NCBI RefSeq assembly: GCF_030433435.1
Contig: NZ_JANRHH010000028.1
Span: 1 to 64,000, forward strand
Origin: Polycladomyces subterraneus
Lineage (GTDB): Bacteria; Bacillota; Bacilli; Thermoactinomycetales; JIR-001
Direction of reading: 5' to 3'
DNA length: 64,000 nucleotides
Part shown: positions 44,155 through 51,996 of the stretch, in pieces
Layout of the letters: each line of letters starts with the position of its first letter
Numbering within the stretch: the first letter of the stretch is position 1
Position numbers and translations under genes: made by a program
Notes under the pieces: model-generated
Told to the model about the DNA's origin: nothing
The model's input: the letters and a program-made list of their open reading frames with translations, nothing else
The model's database searches: none

Positions 44155-45887
44155 CGGCTATCGCCTCCCACTCGTACATACGCGTCCCCCGCTTGAATCA
44201 CTCCCCTGACCTCGTAAAAATCAAAACCGTCAATCCGCTTCAACCGCACGCGATCCGCCGTCAAACCGAAGAATGACAAGGGTGGAATCTCGCTTCCCTG
44301 ACCGTCCGGAGCCAGAATCAGCAGGGTGGCATCCGATACCTTATGAGGTGATCGGACATGAATTTCCCACCCATCTGTCTCATTTTTGCGGCAATCCAAA
44401 TCAACCTGACGCCGGAGCCGCTCCCAGCGATCGATCGCCTCCGCGGTCCACCACGCCAGCCCCATTTCTCTGCTCGCCTCAGTCAGTGCGATCACCGCCC
44501 GCGCCACCTCCGGCTTCGTGTGAATGTGGTGCGGATGAAACAAAAAGTGGGCAACGCCGTGATGTCGCACGCATTGCTCCAACAAGGGATGACATACCTC
44601 AAACGGTACGGTCCACACGAGATCCTGTGTCAGCAAAGGAATTTCCAACACATCCATTCGACGCATGCCGTCACCAGTTTGCTCGATGGGAAACCACGGA
44701 TGGCAGCTGCCAAATAGAAACCCGATATCTCCTTGTTTGGTCGGCCCCTTGGTCTGATCCACCCGAATGCCCCTTCGTTCACACCACCGGTAAAATTCGG
44801 TTTCTCCCTCCCAGCGCAGATAATGGTTTTTGTTGGTCACAATCGGAACACCCGAACGCTCCTGCAACCAATGCCATTGGAAATCGAAATCGTCCTCCCC
44901 CCACCGGGAACGCGCATCATCTTTCATCGCATTGTAATGGAGGGCGAGCTCGTGGCCCTGCGAACGGATGGCCGTATAGGTCGTTGAACGGTAACCACCC
45001 GGATACATCACGCACCATGTCGCCTTTACGTCGGCTTGGTCGAGCACCCGCAATGTCGTCATCGCCGCCTCGTCCTCGTTCAAATCCGAGTCCAGCGAGA
45101 GATGCCCCACCGCAGATAAACCGCCCGGCCAATACCAGAGCATGGGCAGTGGCACACCCCGCCGTCCTGCTCCCCACCAGATGAAGCGGACCAACAGTTT
45201 CCGCCATTCATCCGCCACCGGTACTTGGAAAAACGGCGCTCCCCTGTCGAACGGTTGTCGGTCCCGTTCCCAATCCAGCACCATTCCGTCTTCCGCTTTT
45301 AGAATCCCGTCGTCGATCGGTGCGGTACCATCGGGTGCGGCCACCCCGTCCCGCTCGACAGGTATCCCTTGTTGAATACGGACGATCGTGGTTGCCACAT
45401 CCGGTGCGATCGCCACAGCCAAGCCCTTACCCGTTTGCCGTACAGCGATACCGTCTCCCAAATTCGCTCCGTCCCGTGAGACGATCGTGCCCAACGACAT
45501 CGCGGTGAGTGCCTTCATCCCAGTGATGGCGAAGGCGTGAAGCGGCAAAGAACATTCCCTGGTGACCGGATGGTCTGGGACTCCCGTCAACCACCCCTCT
45601 TCTTCAAATGATCCCGTGTATCGGACGCCCAACACCTTGTCCAAACCCGTGCCGTCCCCGATCTGAATCAACGTGCCTCCCATCTGAATAAAACGTGCCA
45701 ATCGCTCATATTCAGCCGTGGAACACATCGGTCGGCCGATCGACAGTAGCATAGCGGGTGCATTCTGCATCGCTTCCGCTACTGTTTCGTGACGGGCAAA
45801 GGGTAATCCGGCATGAAATAGGATTTCTTCCAGGTAAACAGAATACGACGACGTCTTCCCTCTGTCATGTACAAGCAACCCAATCAT
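44151..45887 (-). CDS. two-domain protein: N-terminal GATase1/ThuA-like domain and NodB-like deacetylase domain
   Basis: The 578-residue protein begins MIGLLVHDRGKTSSYSVYLE; its first 250 residues resemble the flavodoxin-like domain used to 'assess' cell-surface or sugar substrates (LARFIQMGGTLIQIGDG), which I call only tentatively. From about 270 the segment VGHLSLDSDLNEDEAAM, VKATWCVMYPGG and GHELALHYNAM matches the NodB polysaccharide deacetylase fold, with the usual metal Asp replaced in context by DSD and a His in GHELALHY. FLFHPHHIH near 465 may supply later ligands. No signal peptide. It probably removes an acyl group from an imported sugar. 4-nt overlaps on both sides. Confidence 0.7.
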   Translation of the reverse strand: MIGLLVHDRGKTSSYSVYLEEILFHAGLPFARHETVAEAMQNAPAMLLSIGRPMCSTAEYERLARFIQMGGTLIQIGDGTGLDKVLGVRYTGSFEEEGWLTGVPDHPVTRECSLPLHAFAITGMKALTAMSLGTIVSRDGANLGDGIAVRQTGKGLAVAIAPDVATTIVRIQQGIPVERDGVAAPDGTAPIDDGILKAEDGMVLDWERDRQPFDRGAPFFQVPVADEWRKLLVRFIWWGAGRRGVPLPMLWYWPGGLSAVGHLSLDSDLNEDEAAMTTLRVLDQADVKATWCVMYPGGYRSTTYTAIRSQGHELALHYNAMKDDARSRWGEDDFDFQWHWLQERSGVPIVTNKNHYLRWEGETEFYRWCERRGIRVDQTKGPTKQGDIGFLFGSCHPWFPIEQTGDGMRRMDVLEIPLLTQDLVWTVPFEVCHPLLEQCVRHHGVAHFLFHPHHIHTKPEVARAVIALTEASREMGLAWWTAEAIDRWERLRRQVDLDCRKNETDGWEIHVRSPHKVSDATLLILAPDGQGSEIPPLSFFGLTADRVRLKRIDGFDFYEVRGVIQAGDAYVRVGGDSR

Positions 45888-46759
45888 CTGGCATTAGCCC
45901 TCTTTGCGGAGACTTCCTCAATGATTTTGCGCAATGCCGCGATATCCGCTCTGGCACGATCCACATCGGGCAGAGGCGCATGCGATTCAATCGACAGATA
46001 TCCCGTATAGCCGATCTCCATCAATCCCTCCACCACCGGACGGTGGTCCACATCTCCCTCTCCCAACAAGCGCTGTTGGAAATGCTCCATTCCGTGACGA
46101 GTCAGGTTTTGAAATCCGCCGGCTACATCCGAAGAGGGCACCCGCGCTACATCCTTGACGTGAACATGAAACAGGTGATCTTTCAATTGGTGAATCGACG
46201 ATTTGCCGAAATCCGTATCAGTAATCGCCATATTCCCCGCATCATGGATCAAACCGACATTGTCCCTGTCCACCAACCGCAGGAAACGCAGCGCATCGTT
46301 GACCGTTTCCACCAGCGAGCCGTTATGAATTTCGATCATCAATTTGCAACCGTACATCGCGGCGCGATCGGCACACTTTCGGATCCATTCCGCCCCTTTT
46401 AGAAAATGGTACTCATGTGCGCGAAATGCGTGCGGACCGCCGCATCCCACACGAATGAGCGGACATCCCAACTCGGCGGCGTGTTCCAAAAAACACTCCA
46501 ATCGTTCCACGTCCCGTTGGCAGTCCGCATCGTTATCCGTTGAGAAACGGCCGAGATACGTGCCGATGCCGATCACCGGCAGTCCGTATTCTTTCGATAA
46601 TGCCTTGATCTCCTCCACCCTCGCAGCGGAAGTCTCCTCCGACAAATGCGGTTCTCTTCCGTACAGCTCCACCCCATCAACGCCCAAGTCCGCACAGATG
46701 CGAAACGTCTGATGGATGCTCCGGTCTTTGAACAACACCGTAAATACGGAGATTTTCAC
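45884..46759 (-). CDS. sugar phosphate isomerase/epimerase (second TIM-barrel copy)
   Basis: The 291-residue xylose-isomerase-like barrel begins MKISVFTVLFKDRSIHQTF and shows the four likely metal ligands in LMIEIHNGS (Glu), GLIHDAGNMAI (Asp/His), LFHVHVKDVARV (His) and YLSIESH (Glu). It is a distant paralogue of the barrel at 27130. In other bacteria, barrels next to Gfo/Idh dehydrogenases epimerise or split 3-keto sugars; whether that holds here is inference. Both ends overlap neighbouring genes by 4 nt. Confidence 0.85.
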   Translation of the reverse strand: MKISVFTVLFKDRSIHQTFRICADLGVDGVELYGREPHLSEETSAARVEEIKALSKEYGLPVIGIGTYLGRFSTDNDADCQRDVERLECFLEHAAELGCPLIRVGCGGPHAFRAHEYHFLKGAEWIRKCADRAAMYGCKLMIEIHNGSLVETVNDALRFLRLVDRDNVGLIHDAGNMAITDTDFGKSSIHQLKDHLFHVHVKDVARVPSSDVAGGFQNLTRHGMEHFQQRLLGEGDVDHRPVVEGLMEIGYTGYLSIESHAPLPDVDRARADIAALRKIIEEVSAKRANAR

Positions 46760-48030
46760 GATCCTGCCTCCTCTTTTTGATCGTTCCGCAAACCGGGGAG
46801 CGCGGCGATTCCCCGTTTGACCCGTTCCTCTGCTTCACGGGAAAACGGCGCGGGCAGACCGAAATACAGATACGATTCCTCCACTTCGTATCCGCCTTCA
46901 TCCACATAACGCGCCGGACAAAGATACCCCACACATCCATTTACATAACCGACGGGGATGATGCGGTGCCGAGGAAAACGCCTTCTCAGCCACAGTCCAT
47001 ATTCCACCGTCATTTCCGCACTGAACCCGTACAGAACGACCCGCTCGCTGATCTGCAACCGTCTGATGTGCAATACCGGCCTCAACCCCGTCTTCCCGCG
47101 AACCAACTCCCGCCACGCCGGGTACAGGCGGCTTGCTTCGATGTCGGGTAGGAAAGGACGTGGAGCAACCGTTTGCAAGGGCATTTCCACCTTGTGAGAT
47201 TCGGTTGACAGATACGGAACCTCGGTTTCCATATCCGTCAGGAGGCGCACCACTTCCCTCCCCAACAAACGGCCCAATCGTTCCACTTCAACCGGACCTC
47301 CGCGGTAGAACGCACCACGTTCATCCACCAAGCGCGGTCGGATGTCCCCACAGCATCCCTGCAAAAACATCGCCTGGACACCTGGTAGGGCAGTTTCAAT
47401 CCAACGACGTGCCGCTCCAGGGTAGTCGGCGGTAAAATCATATCCGCCTGCCACCGTCGGATGACAAGTGTAATGGAACCACAATGACTTCCAAGTTCTG
47501 TCCTCACGACGAAACCCGACCACCGTAACGCAGTCGTCGCGCGGTCCACTATCCTCCGGTTTCATCACGACCCGACCGTCTTCCAGTCGGCGTCGGTTGA
47601 CGCTGAAGGAACACCTCCCTTGCGCAGAAAACAGCGTGACGTCCTCCAAATCGGCGGCTGCCTGATCCGCCAACCGGAGAACCGTCTGTTTTAACCAGAC
47701 GAGATATTGATCAGACGGTTTCCCCAACAGTGGGTGCATCCCCTTTGCCGTTTGCGGACCGCCATGTGTGTGCGACGCGGCGAACCACACATCGGTCAAC
47801 TGGGGATCGGCCGCTATCCAGGCACGACGAACCTCGTCTGACCACTCGGCATCAAACCAAATCACATCCGCCGTAACCATACCCACGCGGGTGCCGTCAT
47901 GTTCGATTACCATCACCTGCATCGTCAACTCGTCCCTTGCACCTTCTGCTGGACGATCCCGGAACGCGTACCCCGCCAACTGGATCCCGACTGGTGGAGT
48001 AATCTCCGTGGATGCCACCCCTACTCGCAT
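46756..48030 (-). CDS. neutral/alkaline ceramidase-like amidohydrolase
   Basis: The 424-residue protein begins MRVGVASTEITPPVGIQLAGY, the opening of the neutral ceramidase family, and has further motifs ASHTHGGP, WFHYTCHP and FLQGCCGDIRPR that supply zinc ligands and the GD-RPR active-site region. True ceramidases are secreted and cleave fatty acid from ceramide; this one has no signal peptide and is in a sugar operon, so it more likely removes an N-acyl group from an amino-sugar derivative in the cytosol (inference). First gene of the operon, with a strong promoter at 48098-48126. Confidence 0.85.
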   Translation of the reverse strand: MRVGVASTEITPPVGIQLAGYAFRDRPAEGARDELTMQVMVIEHDGTRVGMVTADVIWFDAEWSDEVRRAWIAADPQLTDVWFAASHTHGGPQTAKGMHPLLGKPSDQYLVWLKQTVLRLADQAAADLEDVTLFSAQGRCSFSVNRRRLEDGRVVMKPEDSGPRDDCVTVVGFRREDRTWKSLWFHYTCHPTVAGGYDFTADYPGAARRWIETALPGVQAMFLQGCCGDIRPRLVDERGAFYRGGPVEVERLGRLLGREVVRLLTDMETEVPYLSTESHKVEMPLQTVAPRPFLPDIEASRLYPAWRELVRGKTGLRPVLHIRRLQISERVVLYGFSAEMTVEYGLWLRRRFPRHRIIPVGYVNGCVGYLCPARYVDEGGYEVEESYLYFGLPAPFSREAEERVKRGIAALPGLRNDQKEEAGS

Positions 48031-48059
48031 TCACGCCCCCCCTCTCCCTTCACGGTATG

Positions 48060-48126
48060 ATGGAAATTTCCATTTCAGTTGTATTTCACCTGTTTCCAAT
48101 GTATCACCTCTTTTTTGAATTGTCAA
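48060..48126 (-). promoter_or_regulatory. promoter and candidate operators of the ceramidase-like/GH20 operon
   Basis: Minus strand: TTGACA (48126-48121), 17-bp spacer, TACATT (48103-48098). Directly after comes GGAAACAGGTGAAATACAAC (48097-48078), 16 of 20 identical to the element after the DegT promoter -10. A perfect palindrome, ATGGAAATTTCCAT, follows at 48060-48073, about 30 bp before the start codon. Confidence 0.7.
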
Positions 48127-48441
48127 AAAATATAACGAAATAAATGAAGCGCAAATCACTGCCCTGACAGAACGCGGGGCGGTGATGGGTTGCTTCCGAT
48201 TCGCTCAATAGTCAATTCGTATATTCTTGTGCTTTGCGCTTTTCAAAACGGACCACGATCGCGGACAAAACTGGCTATCGCTCAAACATCTAGCCCGCGT
48301 TTCTCCTCGTGGTCCGTTCCTCCGCTTTGCAGGGTTCCTGAAGGTTGTTACCCGGAAACGACCTGCATATTCACTTATCACAATGAGATTTCATTCTTTT
48401 TGAAATGGCTTCTAAAAAAGGCCATTCTTTTTATGCTCCGA
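48127..48441. other. intergenic region with a long hairpin
   Basis: No gene is seen. AACGGACCACGA (48247-48258) and TCGTGGTCCGTT (48307-48318) pair perfectly over 12 bp, with an inner CGCGG/CCGCG pair, forming a structured hairpin of 72 nt. A second hairpin, AATGGC...GGCCATT followed by CTTTTTATG, lies near 48401-48440, just after the stop of the deacetylase gene. Confidence 0.55.
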
Positions 48442-49335
48442 TCAAGAGCGCAACTGACCCGCCACCTCTTGAAGAAGGACAAAACGATATCCTCGTTTTT
48501 TCAGCAAAGGAATCGCTTGGATCACTCCTTCGGCTGTGTCACCGTGGGGTTGGTTCATGTGCAGAAGCACGATCGAACCAGGTTTGACACTCAACAGTGC
48601 CCGCTTCACCTGCGCAGTGTTGTATGTCGCCCCGGCATCGCCCAGCACATCGTAGTTGACCGGCTTCAAGCCCAACCGATGCACAATCTTAACAGCGACA
48701 TCATCGAAATAGGCGGTACCCGGACGAAAAAACATCGGTTTACGTCCGGTGAGCCGTTCAATTTTCCGTTCATTGATCATCACTTCATCCACCACTTGCG
48801 CCACATTCTGGGTCCCGCCTATGCCGTAGACCGATCGCCCATCTACCGACAACGGCTTATGCAGATAACCGTGATTTTCGATCTCAAACAGCGGGTTACG
48901 GGCTAAAGACTGGAAGCGTTCCGGATTGGCGTCGATCCAGCGGCTGTTGATAAACAGCGTTGCCGGAATCCGTTGTTGAATCAGATAGTCGATCAGTTTT
49001 TTGTCATAGCCGCTCCCTTCCTTACCACCGCAGGCATCAAAGGTAAGGGCGACGATTTTTTCCTTGGTGTCAAACCGCTGGTAGATCCCCGGCATGTGTT
49101 CTCCCCAACGTAGGGGATGCTTGTTTCCATATGTTTTCAGCAGTGTTTGTTTCAGCAAGGCGTCATGAGCTGCTGTGTTTGCTGTATGCATCTGCACATG
49201 TACACCGATAGCGGGATGAGGGTGGTTGAAGGATGGTTGAGATCGCGCGTGCGAATGGGAACACCCCGCGACGATCGTCACCGACAACAACCACGCGATC
49301 CACATGTACCATTTCCGATGATGCATGATTCTCAC
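48442..49335 (-). CDS. polysaccharide deacetylase family lipoprotein
   Basis: The 297-residue protein has a lipoprotein signal with lipobox IVAGC, then a linker and a NodB domain from about residue 85. The first motif is ALTFDACGG rather than the common TFDDG: the first Asp is kept but the second is not; HGYLHKPLS supplies the H-x3-H metal ligands, and FFRPGTAYFD and IVLLHMNQP follow in order. It probably deacetylates peptidoglycan or another surface glycan outside the membrane. It is separated by 411 bp from the sugar operon and may be unrelated to it. Confidence 0.85.
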   Translation of the reverse strand: MRIMHHRKWYMWIAWLLSVTIVAGCSHSHARSQPSFNHPHPAIGVHVQMHTANTAAHDALLKQTLLKTYGNKHPLRWGEHMPGIYQRFDTKEKIVALTFDACGGKEGSGYDKKLIDYLIQQRIPATLFINSRWIDANPERFQSLARNPLFEIENHGYLHKPLSVDGRSVYGIGGTQNVAQVVDEVMINERKIERLTGRKPMFFRPGTAYFDDVAVKIVHRLGLKPVNYDVLGDAGATYNTAQVKRALLSVKPGSIVLLHMNQPHGDTAEGVIQAIPLLKKRGYRFVLLQEVAGQLRS

Positions 49336-49441
49336 CGTCCGATTCTAATCGGGATAAACCGGGCACGTTCCTTACATACTGATCGGCCCCATATTCATTT
49401 TGCCTGTTGGGACCCCGGTTGAATGTGACGGTTTCATGACC

Positions 49442-49475
49442 AAAAAAGCCGTTTTCCCAAACTGGGAAAGCGGCT
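49442..49475 (-). terminator. terminator of the fused regulator gene
   Basis: AGCCGTTTTCCC and GGGAAAGCGGCT pair with one mismatch around an AAACT loop; on the minus strand it is followed by TTTTTT. It ends the minus-strand operon beginning at 53590. Confidence 0.8.
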
Positions 49476-49502
49476 AAGGAACCGCATGCATTCACCAGGA
49501 AA

Positions 49503-50948
49503 TCAATGTGATGATGACGTCGGCAATGCCGAGCGGCGGCTCCACTCCTCCGTGATTCTGTGAGACGCGACATCAGGAGACTCCACACGTGCCCACATCA
49601 AATGCAGTTCTTTTTCCATAAAAGAGAACTGTTCCTCCGTGACCCCCAAATCCCGAATGGATCGCGCATAGGGCAACACGTCGACAAACACATGATATTG
49701 TTCGGGGTGAACGTCAGATCGCCATAATGTGCGATCTTCGGCTACATCCTTACGTGCCGGAATCGTACATGATTGCCTCTTGATCTCGCTTTGCGTTTCC
49801 CGACTCGTCAAAAAATCGACCAATGCTTCGGCGGCAGCCCGATTGGGCGAGTTCGCATTGATAGCCAGACCGTTGCCCAACAGCAGTGTCGCCTCTTCCC
49901 GCCCCATCGGGGGAGTCAAAAGGTCCCAGTCCATACCCTGATATCGGAATTCGTTCATGAAATAATACGTCGTCAGGATCATCGCTGCACGTCCACGAAT
50001 AAACAGATCCTCAGCCAAACGGTCGCTTCCATGTGAAAAAATGGGAGCGACGCGATGCTGATACATCAGGTCTACGCAAAAACGAAGCGCCTCAACATTA
50101 CGGGGATGATCCAAAAGGAGCCTGCCGCCGGCATCAGCCAACTGTCCCCCGTTTTGCAAAAGGAACACCGGCCATCTATTGCGGGAAGCGGAGAAACAAA
50201 AACCGTACTGATCGCATTCACCGTCCGGTGACCGAATGGAACATCTTCGCGCTGTTTCCACCAACCCAATCCAATCCCGGATCGGGTTGTGCTCCCGGAT
50301 GCCCGCCTCTTCCCACATCCGTCGATGGTAACCAATCACCACCGGTGAAAAGACAAACGGTGTGGCATACTGCACATCGTCATGCTGAAACATGCTCAAT
50401 AATGGGGGATAGGTCGATGGTTCCCGTTGCATTTCCTCAGGCAAATAGGGATGGAGCTGATGTACCCAGCCTTGCTGAACCCACCGCAGAAAGAAAAAGT
50501 CGGGAAGCACGAACACATCGATGACTGTTTCCGTCGCATTCCACTCCATCAATGTCTCCACATACTCCGGGGTCGGAATCGGCACCAACTGAACACGCAA
50601 CATCGGAAACCGCTCTTCAAATTGTTGGAGCAACTGACGCACCACAGGTAACTCATAAGAAGGGGAAAACCAGCCCAGTTTGATCTTGGACAGACGAATG
50701 TCTCCTTTACGCGGATAAGTCACCATGTTTCCCCTGCCGGCGATTTTGAGCAACAATCCCTCGGACACCAGCTCCGATAGCGCCTTTCTCACCGAGCCGC
50801 GGCTCAGTTCGTACAATTCGGCCAATTCATGTTCAGATAGAATGAAGTCACCGGGTTTCAGTTGACCGGTCACGATTTGTTCCCGCAACGAACGGACAAA
50901 ACGTTCATACCGTCGGTCAAACGTACTGCGGCGCCGCAGATTCGTCAC
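49503..50948 (-). CDS. GntR-type HTH fused to a solute-binding-protein-like sensor
   Basis: The roughly 481-residue protein joins a GntR winged helix (residues 10-80: FVRSLREQIVTGQLKPGDF, SEHELAELYELSRGSVRKAL) to a family-1 extracellular-solute-binding domain (about 88-460: QLLQQFEERFPMLRVQLVPIP, IDVFVLPDFFFLRWV, AALVDFLTS-like C-terminal helix). There is no signal peptide or membrane segment, so the binding-protein fold must sense a ligand inside the cell. The GTG start at 50948 follows GGAGGTGAAAAA; the longer frame is not conserved. It is the last gene of the GGCT-SIS-ROK operon and is the obvious regulator of the amino-sugar locus, sensing an imported or partly degraded sugar. Confidence 0.85.
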   Translation of the reverse strand: MTNLRRRSTFDRRYERFVRSLREQIVTGQLKPGDFILSEHELAELYELSRGSVRKALSELVSEGLLLKIAGRGNMVTYPRKGDIRLSKIKLGWFSPSYELPVVRQLLQQFEERFPMLRVQLVPIPTPEYVETLMEWNATETVIDVFVLPDFFFLRWVQQGWVHQLHPYLPEEMQREPSTYPPLLSMFQHDDVQYATPFVFSPVVIGYHRRMWEEAGIREHNPIRDWIGLVETARRCSIRSPDGECDQYGFCFSASRNRWPVFLLQNGGQLADAGGRLLLDHPRNVEALRFCVDLMYQHRVAPIFSHGSDRLAEDLFIRGRAAMILTTYYFMNEFRYQGMDWDLLTPPMGREEATLLLGNGLAINANSPNRAAAEALVDFLTSRETQSEIKRQSCTIPARKDVAEDRTLWRSDVHPEQYHVFVDVLPYARSIRDLGVTEEQFSFMEKELHLMWARVESPDVASHRITEEWSRRSALPTSSSH

Positions 50949-51021
50949 TTTTTCACCTCCATATCGTTTATTGAGCCGGTTGTCCCTTTTCGTTGATCGA
51001 ATTCCCTCTCCGTGATACAAG

Positions 51022-51996
51022 TCAAGTCGTGGCGGGCTTATCCGAGGGCACTCCCGCCGCCTGACGGGCCAACACCAGTGCGCCCACCACACCCGCCTCA
51101 TCCCCCAGCGCAGCCGGGACGATCTCTACGCCGTCACCCACCCCTTGTAGCACACAACGTTGAAACTCATTTCGGATAAACCCAAACAACCGGCCACCCA
51201 ATAAGGAGACACCTCCCCCGATGATCACCCGCTCCACGTTCAACAAGTTCACCGCATTGGCCAACGCAAAACCCAAATACTTCCCGGCACGGCTGATCGC
51301 TTCCCGTGCCAGCGCATCCTGAGCATCGAACGCTGAGCCGATGCGTTCCACCGTGAGTACTTTACCATCGTCGAGACTTGTCTCCACCCCATCGGCCATC
51401 CGTTCCCGTACGAACCGGACCAACGAGGAACCTGATGCGATCGTCTCCAGACAACCGCGATTGCCGCACGTACACGCCATCCCCTCAGGCTCCACCACCA
51501 TATGGCCGATTTCTCCTGCACTACCGGTTGCACCTGCATAGATGCGACCATCCAACAACATTCCCGAACCGATCCCTGTTCCCAGCGTCAAACATAAAAA
51601 ATGGCGAAAACCCTTGCCAGCCCCAAATTGATACTCCCCCAACGTAGCTGCCCGCACGTCGTTGTCCACGCGAACTGGCACCCCGAAGTGCCTGTGGAAC
51701 ACCTCAGATACCGCCACCTGTCGCCAATTTAAATTGACCGCCAACCGGACCACACCACGCTTCGCGTCGACTAATCCCGGAACACCCAAACCGATGCCAC
51801 CCAATCGGGAAATCGGCGTCCCTGTTTCCGCCAACATAGCCTCAACTGCATCGATGATCCGCTTGAGCACCCTGGCCGCCCCGTCCGCCGCCAGAGTGGG
51901 GATCCGTTTTTTGGCGAAAACATTGCCATTCCTATCTCCCAAAGCCATCACCACATTGGTGCCGCCGACATCAATGCCGAGCCAAACTGATTCCAT
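51022..51996 (-). CDS. ROK-family sugar kinase
   Basis: The 324-residue protein has the ATP-binding GIDVGGTNVVMALGD at 7-21, LGVPGLVDAKRG, the catalytic Asp in VRVDNDVRAATLGE and the ROK zinc motif CTCGNRGCLE. It lacks an N-terminal HTH, so it is a kinase rather than a NagC-type repressor; glucose, GlcNAc or ManNAc are possible substrates. Phosphorylation of the GlcNAc released by the GH20 enzyme would feed NagA. It abuts the SIS gene and precedes the fused regulator gene. Confidence 0.92.
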   Translation of the reverse strand: MESVWLGIDVGGTNVVMALGDRNGNVFAKKRIPTLAADGAARVLKRIIDAVEAMLAETGTPISRLGGIGLGVPGLVDAKRGVVRLAVNLNWRQVAVSEVFHRHFGVPVRVDNDVRAATLGEYQFGAGKGFRHFLCLTLGTGIGSGMLLDGRIYAGATGSAGEIGHMVVEPEGMACTCGNRGCLETIASGSSLVRFVRERMADGVETSLDDGKVLTVERIGSAFDAQDALAREAISRAGKYLGFALANAVNLLNVERVIIGGGVSLLGGRLFGFIRNEFQRCVLQGVGDGVEIVPAALGDEAGVVGALVLARQAAGVPSDKPATT

